Part shown: in pieces, positions 45,602-55,834 of the stretch
How positions within the stretch are numbered: position 1 is the stretch's first letter
Layout: each line of letters starts with the position of its first letter
Source: Herbaspirillum sp. GW103
GTDB lineage: Bacteria; Pseudomonadota; Gammaproteobacteria; Burkholderiales; Burkholderiaceae_D
Reading direction: 5' to 3'
Assembly (NCBI RefSeq): GCF_000261365.1
Contig: NZ_AJVC01000004.1
Span: forward strand, 1 to 64,000
DNA length: 64,000 nucleotides
Translations under genes and position numbers: made by a program
The notes under the pieces: model-generated
The model's input: only the letters and a program-made list of their open reading frames with translations
What the model was told of the DNA's origin: nothing
The model's database searches: none

Positions 45602-48600
45602 TCACACCGTAGCCACCAGCCGATGCTCACCCGGTGTGACGGGCACTCGCAATGCGCCACCATCGCAGGTGAGTGGCATGCCGTCCAGTTCAGCTGCCGA
45701 GATACCGACGCAGCGCATCCCCGGCGATTCGACCTGGATGATGTAGCGTGCCGCACCCAAGACGATTTTTGCCTCAAAGCCAGGCCATCCGGCTGGAATA
45801 CACGGATCGAGGATTAACACCTCGCCTTCGCGGCGAATGCCTAGAATCCCCTCCATACCCGCACGGTGCATCCAGCCGGCGGCACCGGTGTACCAGGTCC
45901 AGCCGCCCCGGCCCTCGTGCGGCGATACCGAATACACATCCGCAGCCACCACGTACGGTTCCACGCGGTAGCGCGCCGTCTGAGCAGGTGTCCGAGCATG
46001 GTTGATAGGATTGACCAGAGCGAACAGGGCATGGGCGTGCTCGCCCGCCTGCGGGTCGCCGCGTAACTGCGTGAACGCTAGGATGGCCCACATGGCCGCG
46101 TGGCTGTATTGACCTCCATTCTCACGTAAGCCCGGCGGGTAACCCAAGATGTAGCCAGGGTCGCTCTGTGTGTGGTCAAAAGGTGGGGTAAAGAGCAACG
46201 CCAGCCCCGCCTCTGGCAGCACCAGGTGCGAGCGCAGCGAGTCCATCGCCATCTGTGCGTGGCCAGGATCGGCGACTCCTGACAGTACGGCCCAGGATTG
46301 GGCGATCGAATCGATGCGGCATTCCTCGCTGTGGCGGCTGCCCAGCCACGTGCCATCGTCGAATATGGCGCGCCGATACCAGGCGCCGTCCCAGGCCTCG
46401 CGCTCCAGCGAGGCCGTCACAGATTGGACATGGCTCCGCCAGCGCGCGGCACGAGTGGGGTCGCGTTCCTCTGCCAGAGGAGCGAATAGGATCAGTGTGC
46501 GTACCTGCAGCCAGCCGAGCCAAACGCTCTGCCCCCGGCCTTCCTGGCCCACACGATTCATGCCATCGTTCCAATCGCCGGTCCCCATCAGCGGCAGCCC
46601 TAATTCGCCAGTGAGGTCGATACTCTGGTCCAATGCGCGCGCGCAGTGCTCAAACAGCGTTGTAGAGATGCCTGCAGGCATCGGCTGGAAAAAGGCATCA
46701 TGTTCGCCTACCTGCAGCGCGGGGCCGTCCAGGAAGGCGATGGATTCGTCAAGTACCGCTGTATCGCCCGAGACGATCACATAGCTGGCCGCGGCGAAAG
46801 CCAACCAGATGCGGTCGTCCGAGATTCGCGTGCGCACGCCTTGGCCCGAATGCGGCAGCCACCAATGTTGCACGTCACCTTCGAGGAACTGACGGCCTGC
46901 AGCGCGCAGCAAGTGTTGACGCGTTTCTTCAGGCCGCGCGAATGTGAGCGCCATGCCATCCTGCAGTTGGTCTCGAAAGCCGTAGGCACCGCTGGCCTGA
47001 TAGAACGCCGAGCGGGCCCAGATGCGGCAGGCCAGCGTCTGGTAGAGAAGCCAACCGTTGAGCAGGATGTCCATCGCGCGGTCTGGCGTGCGCACTTGCA
47101 CGGCACCGAGCAGCCCTTCCCAATGGTCACGCACCCGCTGCAGTTCGGCCTCCAGATCAGTCTCACGCCAGCGCGCCGCTAGTTCCAAACTTTCCTGCGC
47201 GCTGCCGCATTGCCCGAGTAGAGCGATGATGTCTACCGACTCGCCGGGCCGCAGCACTAGGCTGCACTGCAGCACAGCGCAGGGATCCAGGCCCGCACCC
47301 ACCGTACCGGATAGGGACGCCTGGCTCTGCAATGCAGCGGGTGCCGCCAGACTGCCGCGATGGCCAAGGAATTCCTTACGGTCAGCGGTCCAAGCGGTCT
47401 GCCGGCCCCCGAGATCGGCGAAAGCGACTCTACCCGGAAAGGCTGTGCTCCAGGGATTGCGCGCCAGCAGCACGCCGCTGGCTGCATCGATCTCGGTAAG
47501 GATGAAGGGTGCGCAAACCGCACGCGAGGCGCCCAACACCCATTCTGCATAGGCCGTGACGGATAGGCGCCGCGTCTGTGGGCTGAGATTGTGTAAGGTG
47601 AGGCGCGACACCTTAATTGGGTCGTCCAGTGGCACGAACTGCAGCAGTTCAAGCGCGATACCGTGCGCCTCGTGCGTGAAGCGGCTATAGCCATGACCGT
47701 GGCGTGCAACGTAGGTACCGCCGTCGCGGATTGGCTGCGCTGTAGGGCTCCAGAGCTCGCCGCTCGACTCGTCTCGTACGAAGAACGCCTCGCCGGTCGG
47801 ATCGATCACTGGATCGTTGGACCATGGGGTAAGTTGATTCTCACGGCTGTTACCAGCCCAAGTACTTGCGCTGCCATCGGCCGAGACCTGGAAGCCGAAG
47901 GCAGGGTTGGCGATGACGTTGATCCAGGGGGCGGGGGTGGTCTGTCCGTCGGTGAGTACGGTGACGTATTCGCGACCGTCCTGATCGAAGCCACCGAGTC
48001 CGTTGAAGAACTCCAGCCGCGCCGTGTCTGTGCTCTGCCCCTGCCTCGTCAGGTTGGAAGATTGGGTATAGGTAGCTAATTCGAGCGCCGCACTCGCGTA
48101 GTGCACCGTCTCCGGCAGGAGACCGATTTGCCGAGCGATGTCGCCCCGACGCGCTAGCAGCAGCACGCGAGCTGCTGAATGCAGTAAGGCCCGGGCTGAC
48201 ACATCCATCAGATCTGCGCGCAGTGTATGGACCACCCCCTGGGCTATCGTCTCGTCGTGTGGTCGAAGGGGCGACTGGCTCCGGCGCACGGCCGTTTCGA
48301 TAGCGGACTGCAGATCCTGCACATAAGAGGAAGCTCGCTCATTAACGATCACCAGATCGACGCTCAGCCCCTTCATTCGCCAGTACTCGTGCGCACGAAG
48401 TAGTTGGCGCACCTGAGCAATATCCTCGATGTCATCGATTCGCAACACCACGATTGGCAAGTCGCCGGAGACCGAGTGCCGCCACAAGCCCGACTGCGGG
48501 CCTGCACCACGAGCGATCTCCTCGGCCGGTGGGCGGAAGCGTGTATCCGCATAGAGGATAGGTGCCGCCAGCCGCTGGAAGTCTGCGGCTTCGTCGGCTT

Positions 48601-51600
48601 CGACGCCGATGTGTCGCAACTGTACCTGGGCCTGGGTCCAGGCCAAGGTCCGAGCACGCTCGAAGGCGCTACGGTCATGGTGCTGGTCCACCAATTCCAG
48701 TAGCGCTTCGCGAGTAGGCGCCACCAGCGTCCAGAAGGCCAGGCGCGCCATACGACCGGGCGCGATACGCACGCGGTGTCGCACCGAGAAAACCGGATCG
48801 AGTACCGTACCGGCCGTACCAGACAGCATGGCTCCGTCCGCCATGGCTTGCGCCGTGGCGGATGTACGACCTCGGCCCAGGAACCGTGCCCGGTCGGATT
48901 CGTACTGCACGGGTGCCGTGACGATGCCTTCGACCACGGCGAAGTGTGCGGCCCAGATCCGCTGCTCGTGCGGCCCGCGAGGGCGTCGCGTAGCGATTAG
49001 GGCACCGAACTCTGGGAGATATTCAGTCTGCACGAACATCTTGGAGAAGGCCGGATGGGCATCATCACCCGCGGGCGACGCCAACACCACCTCAGAGTAA
49101 GAGGTGAGTTCGATTTCACGAGTCTTGCGGCCTGTATTGACGACTGTGACGCGGCGTACCTCGCCGTCAACTTCGGCGGACACCAGCACCTCCATTGTGG
49201 TCGTCAGGCTGCCGTCGTGCCGCGTAAAGGCGGCGTGATCCTCGGCGAAGACTACCTCGTAGCTGTCGGGTGACATGGCCAGCGGCTGCGCCGCAGCGGA
49301 CCATATCTGACCGGTATCCGTGTCACGTAGATAGACGTAGGCGCCCCAGTCGTCGCGGGTCGCGTCTTCGCGCCAGCGCGTCACAGCCAACTCACGCCAG
49401 CGGCTGTAGCCAGCACCCGCTGCGGTGAGCATGACGGCATAACGCCCGTTGGACAGCAGGTGCGTAGCAGGGGCCGCCGTAACAGACGGGTCTATGTGCC
49501 GTACCGCATGTAAGTCACCATGTGGATTGGTTGCGCCAGACAGCACCTCTTCAGCGCGCGCACGCGCCACAGAGACGAGGCGCGGCATACGCTCGTGCAA
49601 CAGCAATTCGCAGGCCTGGATCATCGGTTCACGATGGAAGCGTTCCCGCATGCGAGCGCCCTGGAGCGTATTGGCGATTGCGACAAGTGTCATGCCCTGG
49701 TGATGCGCCATAAAGCTGCGTACGATGGCGACCTGCGACCCGCCGGGCAGGCGGGCACGGGTGAAGTCCAGCGCCTCGTAAAAGCCATAGCGCCCGAGCG
49801 CACCAAGCGTCTGCAGGTACTCAAAGTTGCGTTGTGCGAGCGGTGCATCGACCATGGTAGCGAGACCGGTCGCGTAAGGCGCGATCACCAGATCCTGAGC
49901 CAGCCCCCGTTTTAGGCCCAGGCCTGGCACGCCAAAGTTGGAGTACTGGTAAGTGAATTCCAGGTCGCGAGCGTTGTACGCCGACTCGGAGATGCCCCAC
50001 GGCACGCTCATCCGCCGACCGTAGGCCATCTGGTGCTGCACGATCAGGCGATTGGTCTGCTCCAGTAGGCTACCTGCCGGTGCGCGCATCACCAGCGAGG
50101 GCATCAGATACTCGAACATCGACCCTGACCAAGATACCAGGGCCGATCCACGTCCTACGGGGATGGCTGTCCGATCCAAGCGGAACCAGTGGCGCGTGGA
50201 TACGTCGCCCTTGGCGATTGAGAAGAGGCTGGCTAGTCGCGCCTCAGAGGCTAGTAAGTCGTAGCAGTTGGGATCGAGCACGTTCTCCACTGCGGCATAA
50301 CCTATGGAAAGCAGTTTGCGTTCAGGATCCAACAAAAAGGCGAAGTCCATCCCTAGCGCTAGCGCACGCGCCTGTTGCGCCAACGCCTGCCAGCGGGCAT
50401 CGATAGCATTCGCCGCGACGCCGAATGACTTAGCGTCGCGTGCCTGTTGCTCGATCCGCCCTTGCAGCGCATTGGTCCAGAATAGCAGGTCGTCACCTTC
50501 CGCTTGTATTGCTGGGACCAGCGCCTGCGCTTCTTCTGCCGCCTTATCGGCCAGGCGCTGAAATACCGGAAGTGGCATGCTGGCAGGATCGTGGAACCCT
50601 GCCTCGATCTCGGCAAGAACGCTCAGCAGTCGCTGTCCCTGTGCCCCTTGGGTCGAAGGTTTAGCAGACGCCGACTCCCGGGCTAGCGCGAGTGCGTCGC
50701 TCGCACCCTCCGTCCAATCCGTCGACAGCGACGCACCCATCCATTCTTCGCAGGCATTAGCCAGTACGATCAAGTGGCCGGCGAGGTTACCGCTGTCCAC
50801 AGACGACACATAGGCCGGTGCAAGCACCTGGTTCGTGCGCGTGTCATACCAGTTGTAGAAATGGCCTCGGAACCTTTCCAATGTCTGCAAGCTGACGAAA
50901 GCCGCTTCCAGGCGCTCGCAAGTCTGCAGGGCACCAGCCCAGCCAAAATCGCGGGCCGCCACCGTCGACAGCAAGTACAAGCCTATGTTGGTAGGCGAGG
51001 TGCGGTGAGCGATCACTGGCTTCGGATCTTCCTGAAAATTGTCCGGTGGAAGCATGTGCTCAGCCGGCGTCACGAAGGTTTCGAAAAAACGCCAAGTGCG
51101 ACGTGCAGTAAGCCGCAGGGCCAAGGTATCTGTGAGTTCGGGCGCACCGGGTGTCACGATCGGCGGACGGCGGCTGACGCGCCAGGCCAAGACCGGCGCT
51201 GCGACCCAGAGCGCCGACAGCGGCAACGCAATTGCGCATGCTGCAGGAAAGAACACGCTAACGCCCATGGCGAATACTAGGGCCAACAGCACGCCACCGG
51301 CCATCTGGCCATAGAAGCCAGTTATACCGGGGCGCGGGCGAGCGGCGGACTGGGCTGCGGTTGTCCATTCCAGCAGATGCCGATGCGTCGCGTAGAGTCT
51401 GATCAGGGTACGCGTAATAGCATCCATCGTGCGCCAGGTCTGATCCGGAAGCAGAGCTAGCGTCCAGAGTGTCTGCATTACGGCTAACCGAAGATCGCTG
51501 GCCAACCGGCGTAGTTGGCTACCCAGCCCGATGCCCGCGCGCGTTGGCGCTAGTCCGGAGATGTGGGGCAGAAAGAACGGCACTGCCAGTGCCAGTACCA

Positions 51601-54163
51601 GCATCCCCATGGCTTGTAATGATTGAGGCCAGGGCAACCAAGCGCACAGCGCTAGAGCCAGTAGGCTCGTGGGCGCCAGCAGGGAGCGCCGCAAGTTGTC
51701 GATCATTTTCCAGCGGCCCACTGGCGGTAGGGTCGCACCTGAATGGCGTCGCCCGAGTATCCAGGGCATGAGTTGCCAGTCGCCGCGCGTCCAGCGGTGT
51801 TGGCGCCTGGCAGCGACGTCGTAGCGGGCAGGGAATTCTTCGACCACTTCGACGTCCGAGGCAAGCCCCGCGCGAGCGAACACGCCTTCGAACAGGTCGT
51901 GGCTAAGCATCGTGTTCTCAGGAATACGACCAGCAAGCGCTGCCTCGAAGGCATCGACGTCGTAGATGCCTTTACCGGTGTAGGATCCCTCACCGAAAAG
52001 GTCCTGGTAAACGTCAGACACGGCGGACGCGTAGGGGTCCATGCCACCCGAACCGGCCGAAATGCGCTGATAGAACGATCCCTCGCGGCCCAATGGCAGT
52101 GTTGGTGTCACGCGTGGTTGCAAGATGGCGTAACCGCCCACTACACGCTGTTCAGCATTGTTCCAGCGCACACAGTTCAAGGGGTGAGCCATCTTGCCGA
52201 TCAGGCGCAGCGCTGCGTCACGGGGCAGTCGGGTGTCGGCGTCCAACGTGATGACGTAGCGCACTCTGGCAAGGATCTCGGGTTGATGAGCTTTGTCGGC
52301 AGCACCACCCAGCGACATAAAACTGGTGTCAGTTGCGCCGCGCAATAATCGATTGAGTTCATGGAGCTTTCCACGCTTACGCTCCCATCCCATCCATCGG
52401 TTTTCGCTTGCGTTGAATCGGCGCTGCCGGTGCAACAGGTAAAAGCGCTTACCACCTGGTGCTGGTCCATACCGTTGGTTAAGTGCGTCGATGGCATCCT
52501 GCGCAATGCCGATCAGGTAGGCGTCGCCGTCTAGCACTTCCGAATCTGCATCAAGGCCGTCCGATAGCAGAGCAAAAGATAGGTCACCACCGGCACCAGA
52601 CAGATGGTGAACTTCAAGGCTCTCGATATGCCGGCGCAGTTCCGCCTCGCCGGAGAGCAGCGTGGGCACGACAACTAGTGTGCGCAAATGGGTTGGAACC
52701 CCGTCGGCCAGCGCCAAAGCCGGGAGCGTCACTGCGCCAGCGCGGGACGCAATTGCGCGCTGGACCAGCGCTGTGGCTACCTCGGTCGCGGGAATGAATG
52801 CGGCCATCGCGAGCACCGCCAGCAGCCCTGTGGGAGCTATCGTCAAGCTGCCGATGCCAAACATGGCCCAGAACGCGAGACCCAGCAGCATGGCCGCAAG
52901 CGCGAGGATGGCGGTCACGTATCCGCTAAGCCCCACGCGGACGCTAAAACGGTCGATGCGAAGAACCAGTGGCGGCCGGAATCCGATGGCATGCTCTAAT
53001 TCGCTGCGTCCCTCGGCGATCAGGTAATGACCGGGATCTATCCTGCTGGAGTTCTGGACGAGAAGCTCGGGCGACTTCGGCGAAGCCGCCTGCGCCAGCG
53101 CCAACGCTCGCTCAACAATAGCGAGTTCGGATAACGGTGATCCCCGAGCCAGTTGCTCGATCGCCGTACGGTAGCGATTGCGTGTGGGGAAATCCATCTC
53201 CGCGAAGGTGCTGCTAGCGCGCAGACGCGTGTCCACTAAGCTAGTGCTCTCGAACATATCTGCCCAGTCGATATCAGACATCAGGCGCATGCTGGTGATG
53301 ACGTTGCGCACCGAGACGTTGGAGGCACCCTGACGCTGCTGTGCATGCAGGATAGCCTGGTCAGCATCCGTGCCCTGGTCACGCAGACGCTCATCCAGCC
53401 ACTGTAGGGCAGGCGTGACGCGCGGGTCCTGGTCGCGCAGACGCTTGGCGAGCTGTGCCGCGAAAAGTTCGGACACAGGGCTGCTCGCGCGCGTGGCGAT
53501 ATCCTGGTTCAACGCGGCATAGGCTGCGCCCGGTTCCAGCAAGCGGTCGGCGAGCCTTTGGGCATCGGCGCGCGCCGCGCGTCCGACAGTGATCTGATCG
53601 GCCAATCGGCGCAAGTTCTCCACCAGCACGATACGTAGGGTGATCGCCACAGCCCATAGTTCGCTGATGTCCAGTGGTTGGACCTCCTGGTAGGCTGCAA
53701 TAAAGCGGCGGAGGACGGCAGGATCGAAGTGGCTGTCGGTGTGGGCGACGAATGCCCACGCAATTCCGAAGACGCGTGGATAGCCCGCCAACGGACCATC
53801 TGCCAGCTTGGGCAACTGCCTATAGTAGCCGGGCGGTAGGTCAGTGCGAATCTCGCGCACCTGCGCTTCAACAACGTGATAGTTATCCAGCAGCCATTCA
53901 GCGGCCGGGACTACACGGCGTCCAGCAGCCACTTCTGCGGCACCTGCGCGATAGGCCAGCAGCAGATCAACGGCGTTTTCGCGCAACCGATTGTGCAACG
54001 ACCGAACCCGAGGTGGATGGATGCTAACTAACTGAGCCGTCGCGAGGCTGCGCGCATGCTGCTCTAGGCGCTCGATGCCGAACAGTTCCTCGCGCACAGG
54101 TGCGGTATCGGCCCACGGATCTGGGGCGGAGCGTTGGGACGCAAATTGAAAAAATCGGCGCAT
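45602..54163 (-). CDS. ndvB: Cyclic beta-1,2-glucan synthase
   Basis: This 2853-residue inner-membrane protein belongs to the NdvB/ChvB family, which starts, extends, cyclises and trims periplasmic beta-1,2-glucans. The N-terminal third has membrane helices near 415-475, a glycosyltransferase 84 region with VITLDADTRLP (near 640), and further helices near 860-1000. The C-terminal half is a glycoside phosphorylase (GH94) region with GTGDWNDGMNRVG (near 2530) and GGWTWYTGAAGWMH. Length matches the family. AAAGG precedes the ATG. No export gene (ndvA/chvA) is adjacent. Such glucans serve osmotic adaptation and host interaction. Confidence 0.95.
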   Translation of the reverse strand: MRRFFQFASQRSAPDPWADTAPVREELFGIERLEQHARSLATAQLVSIHPPRVRSLHNRLRENAVDLLLAYRAGAAEVAAGRRVVPAAEWLLDNYHVVEAQVREIRTDLPPGYYRQLPKLADGPLAGYPRVFGIAWAFVAHTDSHFDPAVLRRFIAAYQEVQPLDISELWAVAITLRIVLVENLRRLADQITVGRAARADAQRLADRLLEPGAAYAALNQDIATRASSPVSELFAAQLAKRLRDQDPRVTPALQWLDERLRDQGTDADQAILHAQQRQGASNVSVRNVITSMRLMSDIDWADMFESTSLVDTRLRASSTFAEMDFPTRNRYRTAIEQLARGSPLSELAIVERALALAQAASPKSPELLVQNSSRIDPGHYLIAEGRSELEHAIGFRPPLVLRIDRFSVRVGLSGYVTAILALAAMLLGLAFWAMFGIGSLTIAPTGLLAVLAMAAFIPATEVATALVQRAIASRAGAVTLPALALADGVPTHLRTLVVVPTLLSGEAELRRHIESLEVHHLSGAGGDLSFALLSDGLDADSEVLDGDAYLIGIAQDAIDALNQRYGPAPGGKRFYLLHRQRRFNASENRWMGWERKRGKLHELNRLLRGATDTSFMSLGGAADKAHQPEILARVRYVITLDADTRLPRDAALRLIGKMAHPLNCVRWNNAEQRVVGGYAILQPRVTPTLPLGREGSFYQRISAGSGGMDPYASAVSDVYQDLFGEGSYTGKGIYDVDAFEAALAGRIPENTMLSHDLFEGVFARAGLASDVEVVEEFPARYDVAARRQHRWTRGDWQLMPWILGRRHSGATLPPVGRWKMIDNLRRSLLAPTSLLALALCAWLPWPQSLQAMGMLVLALAVPFFLPHISGLAPTRAGIGLGSQLRRLASDLRLAVMQTLWTLALLPDQTWRTMDAITRTLIRLYATHRHLLEWTTAAQSAARPRPGITGFYGQMAGGVLLALVFAMGVSVFFPAACAIALPLSALWVAAPVLAWRVSRRPPIVTPGAPELTDTLALRLTARRTWRFFETFVTPAEHMLPPDNFQEDPKPVIAHRTSPTNIGLYLLSTVAARDFGWAGALQTCERLEAAFVSLQTLERFRGHFYNWYDTRTNQVLAPAYVSSVDSGNLAGHLIVLANACEEWMGASLSTDWTEGASDALALARESASAKPSTQGAQGQRLLSVLAEIEAGFHDPASMPLPVFQRLADKAAEEAQALVPAIQAEGDDLLFWTNALQGRIEQQARDAKSFGVAANAIDARWQALAQQARALALGMDFAFLLDPERKLLSIGYAAVENVLDPNCYDLLASEARLASLFSIAKGDVSTRHWFRLDRTAIPVGRGSALVSWSGSMFEYLMPSLVMRAPAGSLLEQTNRLIVQHQMAYGRRMSVPWGISESAYNARDLEFTYQYSNFGVPGLGLKRGLAQDLVIAPYATGLATMVDAPLAQRNFEYLQTLGALGRYGFYEALDFTRARLPGGSQVAIVRSFMAHHQGMTLVAIANTLQGARMRERFHREPMIQACELLLHERMPRLVSVARARAEEVLSGATNPHGDLHAVRHIDPSVTAAPATHLLSNGRYAVMLTAAGAGYSRWRELAVTRWREDATRDDWGAYVYLRDTDTGQIWSAAAQPLAMSPDSYEVVFAEDHAAFTRHDGSLTTTMEVLVSAEVDGEVRRVTVVNTGRKTREIELTSYSEVVLASPAGDDAHPAFSKMFVQTEYLPEFGALIATRRPRGPHEQRIWAAHFAVVEGIVTAPVQYESDRARFLGRGRTSATAQAMADGAMLSGTAGTVLDPVFSVRHRVRIAPGRMARLAFWTLVAPTREALLELVDQHHDRSAFERARTLAWTQAQVQLRHIGVEADEAADFQRLAAPILYADTRFRPPAEEIARGAGPQSGLWRHSVSGDLPIVVLRIDDIEDIAQVRQLLRAHEYWRMKGLSVDLVIVNERASSYVQDLQSAIETAVRRSQSPLRPHDETIAQGVVHTLRADLMDVSARALLHSAARVLLLARRGDIARQIGLLPETVHYASAALELATYTQSSNLTRQGQSTDTARLEFFNGLGGFDQDGREYVTVLTDGQTTPAPWINVIANPAFGFQVSADGSASTWAGNSRENQLTPWSNDPVIDPTGEAFFVRDESSGELWSPTAQPIRDGGTYVARHGHGYSRFTHEAHGIALELLQFVPLDDPIKVSRLTLHNLSPQTRRLSVTAYAEWVLGASRAVCAPFILTEIDAASGVLLARNPWSTAFPGRVAFADLGGRQTAWTADRKEFLGHRGSLAAPAALQSQASLSGTVGAGLDPCAVLQCSLVLRPGESVDIIALLGQCGSAQESLELAARWRETDLEAELQRVRDHWEGLLGAVQVRTPDRAMDILLNGWLLYQTLACRIWARSAFYQASGAYGFRDQLQDGMALTFARPEETRQHLLRAAGRQFLEGDVQHWWLPHSGQGVRTRISDDRIWLAFAAASYVIVSGDTAVLDESIAFLDGPALQVGEHDAFFQPMPAGISTTLFEHCARALDQSIDLTGELGLPLMGTGDWNDGMNRVGQEGRGQSVWLGWLQVRTLILFAPLAEERDPTRAARWRSHVQSVTASLEREAWDGAWYRRAIFDDGTWLGSRHSEECRIDSIAQSWAVLSGVADPGHAQMAMDSLRSHLVLPEAGLALLFTPPFDHTQSDPGYILGYPPGLRENGGQYSHAAMWAILAFTQLRGDPQAGEHAHALFALVNPINHARTPAQTARYRVEPYVVAADVYSVSPHEGRGGWTWYTGAAGWMHRAGMEGILGIRREGEVLILDPCIPAGWPGFEAKIVLGAARYIIQVESPGMRCVGISAAELDGMPLTCDGGALRVPVTPGEHRLVATV

Positions 54164-54305
54164 GTTGGCCTTTCAGGGCACCGCGGGGAGAGACGCCCCG
54201 CGATAAACCCGCCGTGAAGAAGCTAGGCCGTATAGCCCCGGGGGCAAAGGCTAGGCGATGTGGCCCAGCGGTTGTCAGGATTTTTATGATTAAGAACCGT
54301 TTTCA

Positions 54306-54407
54306 CTACAGTCCTTGATGAGCGCGCTGCACCGGGACTGCTGGCACTGGTTTTTTCTTAGGTTTTTTCGGCTCTCGGTTGCCGCGCTTTTGCTCTTTTT
54401 CTGCCAT
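54306..54407 (-). CDS. Tiny basic protein, 33 residues
   Basis: The frame MAEKEQKRGNREPKKPKKK continues with a Pro/Val-rich tail ending HQGL. AGGAG lies just before the ATG. Short Lys/Arg-rich proteins of the form MAKEQKRGNREAKKPK are found in other proteobacteria as conserved hypotheticals. It is fully disordered and might bind nucleic acid. Its leader shares a 20-bp element with the gene at 55322-55519. Confidence 0.75.
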   Translation of the reverse strand: MAEKEQKRGNREPKKPKKKPVPAVPVQRAHQGL

Positions 54408-54413
54408 GGGAAA

Positions 54414-54433
54414 CTCCTACTATTGGGATATCG
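54414..54433 (-). promoter_or_regulatory. Shared leader element, copy A
   Basis: Minus-strand CGATATCCC-AATAGTAGGAG, ending in the ribosome site of the 33-residue gene. A near-identical element precedes the 65-residue gene 1.1 kb away. Confidence 0.5.
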
Positions 54434-54518
54434 GCCCGTTATCACGGGCAAGGTGCACAACCATTCAACAAAAATTGCTGGCGTGTGCGTCAGGAAAGGG
54501 CCTGGATCAGCGATTCAC

Positions 54519-54824
54519 TTACACATCGAGATGATCATCCAGCGGGGTTATCGCAAACAATTGTCCTTTCCACGGCTCAATCGATTCATCGAAAATTGAA
54601 ATCGACATTTCCTTTGAGCCCGTAGATTCACGAATAAATTGAGCTATTGCTTTTCGACAGACGATAATCTGACTTTCTAGATTGATAGGTGCGTTTCGAA
54701 TTTGAAACTCTGTTCGTGTGCGGCTGCTTCCTAAACCACTAGTTACTTCAATAACCTCGATCTTCCCAATCCGCAGCCATACGAAGCCAGCCTCATGGCC
54801 TCTATCTTCGAAATGAAATCGCAT
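54519..54824 (-). CDS. Unrecognised 101-residue protein
   Basis: GAGGAGA precedes the ATG. The sequence alternates strands and helices (VWLRIGKIEVIEV, then LESQIIVCRKAIAQFI) and looks like a folded alpha/beta domain. No family is recognised. It starts just after a terminator hairpin, so it probably has its own promoter. Confidence 0.75.
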   Translation of the reverse strand: MRFHFEDRGHEAGFVWLRIGKIEVIEVTSGLGSSRTRTEFQIRNAPINLESQIIVCRKAIAQFIRESTGSKEMSISIFDESIEPWKGQLFAITPLDDHLDV

Positions 54825-54841
54825 GTCAATCTCCTCATTTA

Positions 54842-54868
54842 AAAAGGCCGCAACTGCGGCCCCTTTAA
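54842..54868 (-). terminator. Intrinsic terminator of the 80-residue gene
   Basis: Minus strand GGGGCCGCA, then GTTGCGGCC and TTTTTAAAT: a GC-rich stem with a T-run, 30 bases past the stop at 54898. Confidence 0.8.
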
Positions 54869-54897
54869 TAAATTGGACTGCCTGCCCACATACAACA

Positions 54898-55140
54898 TTA
54901 CCGCGAGCGATCAGCCTTCTCGGTCTCTCTCATGTAGTTCCTTCGATAGATGTCACCCCCTTCATAGCGGCGTGGGCCAGCGTCACTTTGCTGATCAGCT
55001 TGCTCTTGCTTTCTCTTCTCGCCATCGCGTGAAGAATAGCGACCATCGTTAGATCTCGACGTCTTCTCCTTATGGGGAGTAAATCCTTGCTGCTCCAGTC
55101 GATGAGAGCCTTGGGTCTTATTGAAGTTTGACACGATCAT
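54898..55140 (-). CDS. Hydrophilic 80-residue protein
   Basis: It is very rich in Arg, Lys, Glu, Gln, Asp and Ser (GEKRKQEQADQQSDAG), with no hydrophobic core, so probably disordered. The weak ribosome site CGAAAGA precedes the ATG. A terminator follows. Composition resembles desiccation- or stress-linked hydrophilic proteins; function unknown. Confidence 0.65.
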   Translation of the reverse strand: MIVSNFNKTQGSHRLEQQGFTPHKEKTSRSNDGRYSSRDGEKRKQEQADQQSDAGPRRYEGGDIYRRNYMRETEKADRSR

Positions 55141-55321
55141 TCTTTCGTATCGCGGTCAGGTTAAGGATTCAATGGAACAGGCCGCGATGTCCGTTGTCGC
55201 GATATTTGATCGCGAAAATCATTCAATTAAAATGCTGTCCATCCATATTAATGAATGAAAAATGACGTGAAAGACAAGGGCAACAATTGAGGCTCTCTGT
55301 CCGACGGATAACGGACGAGAT

Positions 55322-55519
55322 CTAGTCCACTTGAATCGCTAGTCCTTCCGACTCAGCTGCTAAGATTGCTTGTTGATCTCGAACAGCGTCGGCTCCGAAG
55401 ATTTGGCTGGCAGCCAATTTCTCATCATTTCTCGTCGACAAGTCCGCCTCAATACCTTTTTCTGGTGAGGAAACAGTCTTTATGAAAGAAAACTCACGCC
55501 ACCGGTTTACCTTGCTCAT
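55322..55519 (-). CDS. Unrecognised 65-residue protein
   Basis: AGGAGAAG precedes the ATG. The sequence MSKVNRWREFSFIKTV, then a charged middle and AVRDQQAILAAESEG, suggests a small helical protein. No family is recognised. It shares a 20-bp leader element with the 33-residue gene. Confidence 0.7.
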   Translation of the reverse strand: MSKVNRWREFSFIKTVSSPEKGIEADLSTRNDEKLAASQIFGADAVRDQQAILAAESEGLAIQVD

Positions 55520-55524
55520 AACTT

Positions 55525-55545
55525 CTCCTACTCATAGGGATATCG
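55525..55545 (-). promoter_or_regulatory. Shared leader element, copy B
   Basis: Minus-strand CGATATCCC-TATGAGTAGGAG, one base longer than copy A and otherwise nearly identical, ending in the ribosome site of the 65-residue gene. Confidence 0.5.
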
Positions 55546-55594
55546 CACTGGACTCAGGCAATACCATCAAAGGTTACAAAGGCGCGTACAACTA

Positions 55595-55834
55595 CTATGC
55601 ATGCAAAATCGGCTTCAGATTAAAACGTGTAATTACCGCTTCGCACATGTTGACGCCCTGCTCAAGCAATACCGCTTCCGCGCGGTAAACTCCTGCGAGA
55701 TTCTTCTTTGAAAAAATCTGATGATCGCGTCGTTGAATCGAAATGCTATTCATTTGCCACCCATCTGAGTGGTGCGAATATCTGAGCTCGTAGGAAAAGT
55801 TTCCGGAGCTGTCTACATTTTGAAAAATGGACAT
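55595..55834 (-). CDS. Unrecognised 79-residue protein
   Basis: An AGGATTC site precedes the ATG. The sequence has strand-like stretches (NFSYELRYSHHSDGWQMNSI) and a helix (GVYRAEAVLLEQGVNMCEAVI). It looks like a compact folded protein; no family recognised. Confidence 0.65.
   Translation of the reverse strand: MSIFQNVDSSGNFSYELRYSHHSDGWQMNSISIQRRDHQIFSKKNLAGVYRAEAVLLEQGVNMCEAVITRFNLKPILHA

Noticed and set aside
54315-54599. Plus-strand 94-residue frame right of ndvB
   Set aside because: It overlaps the opposite-strand 33-residue gene, which has a better ribosome site and a recognisable basic sequence; the plus frame has neither.
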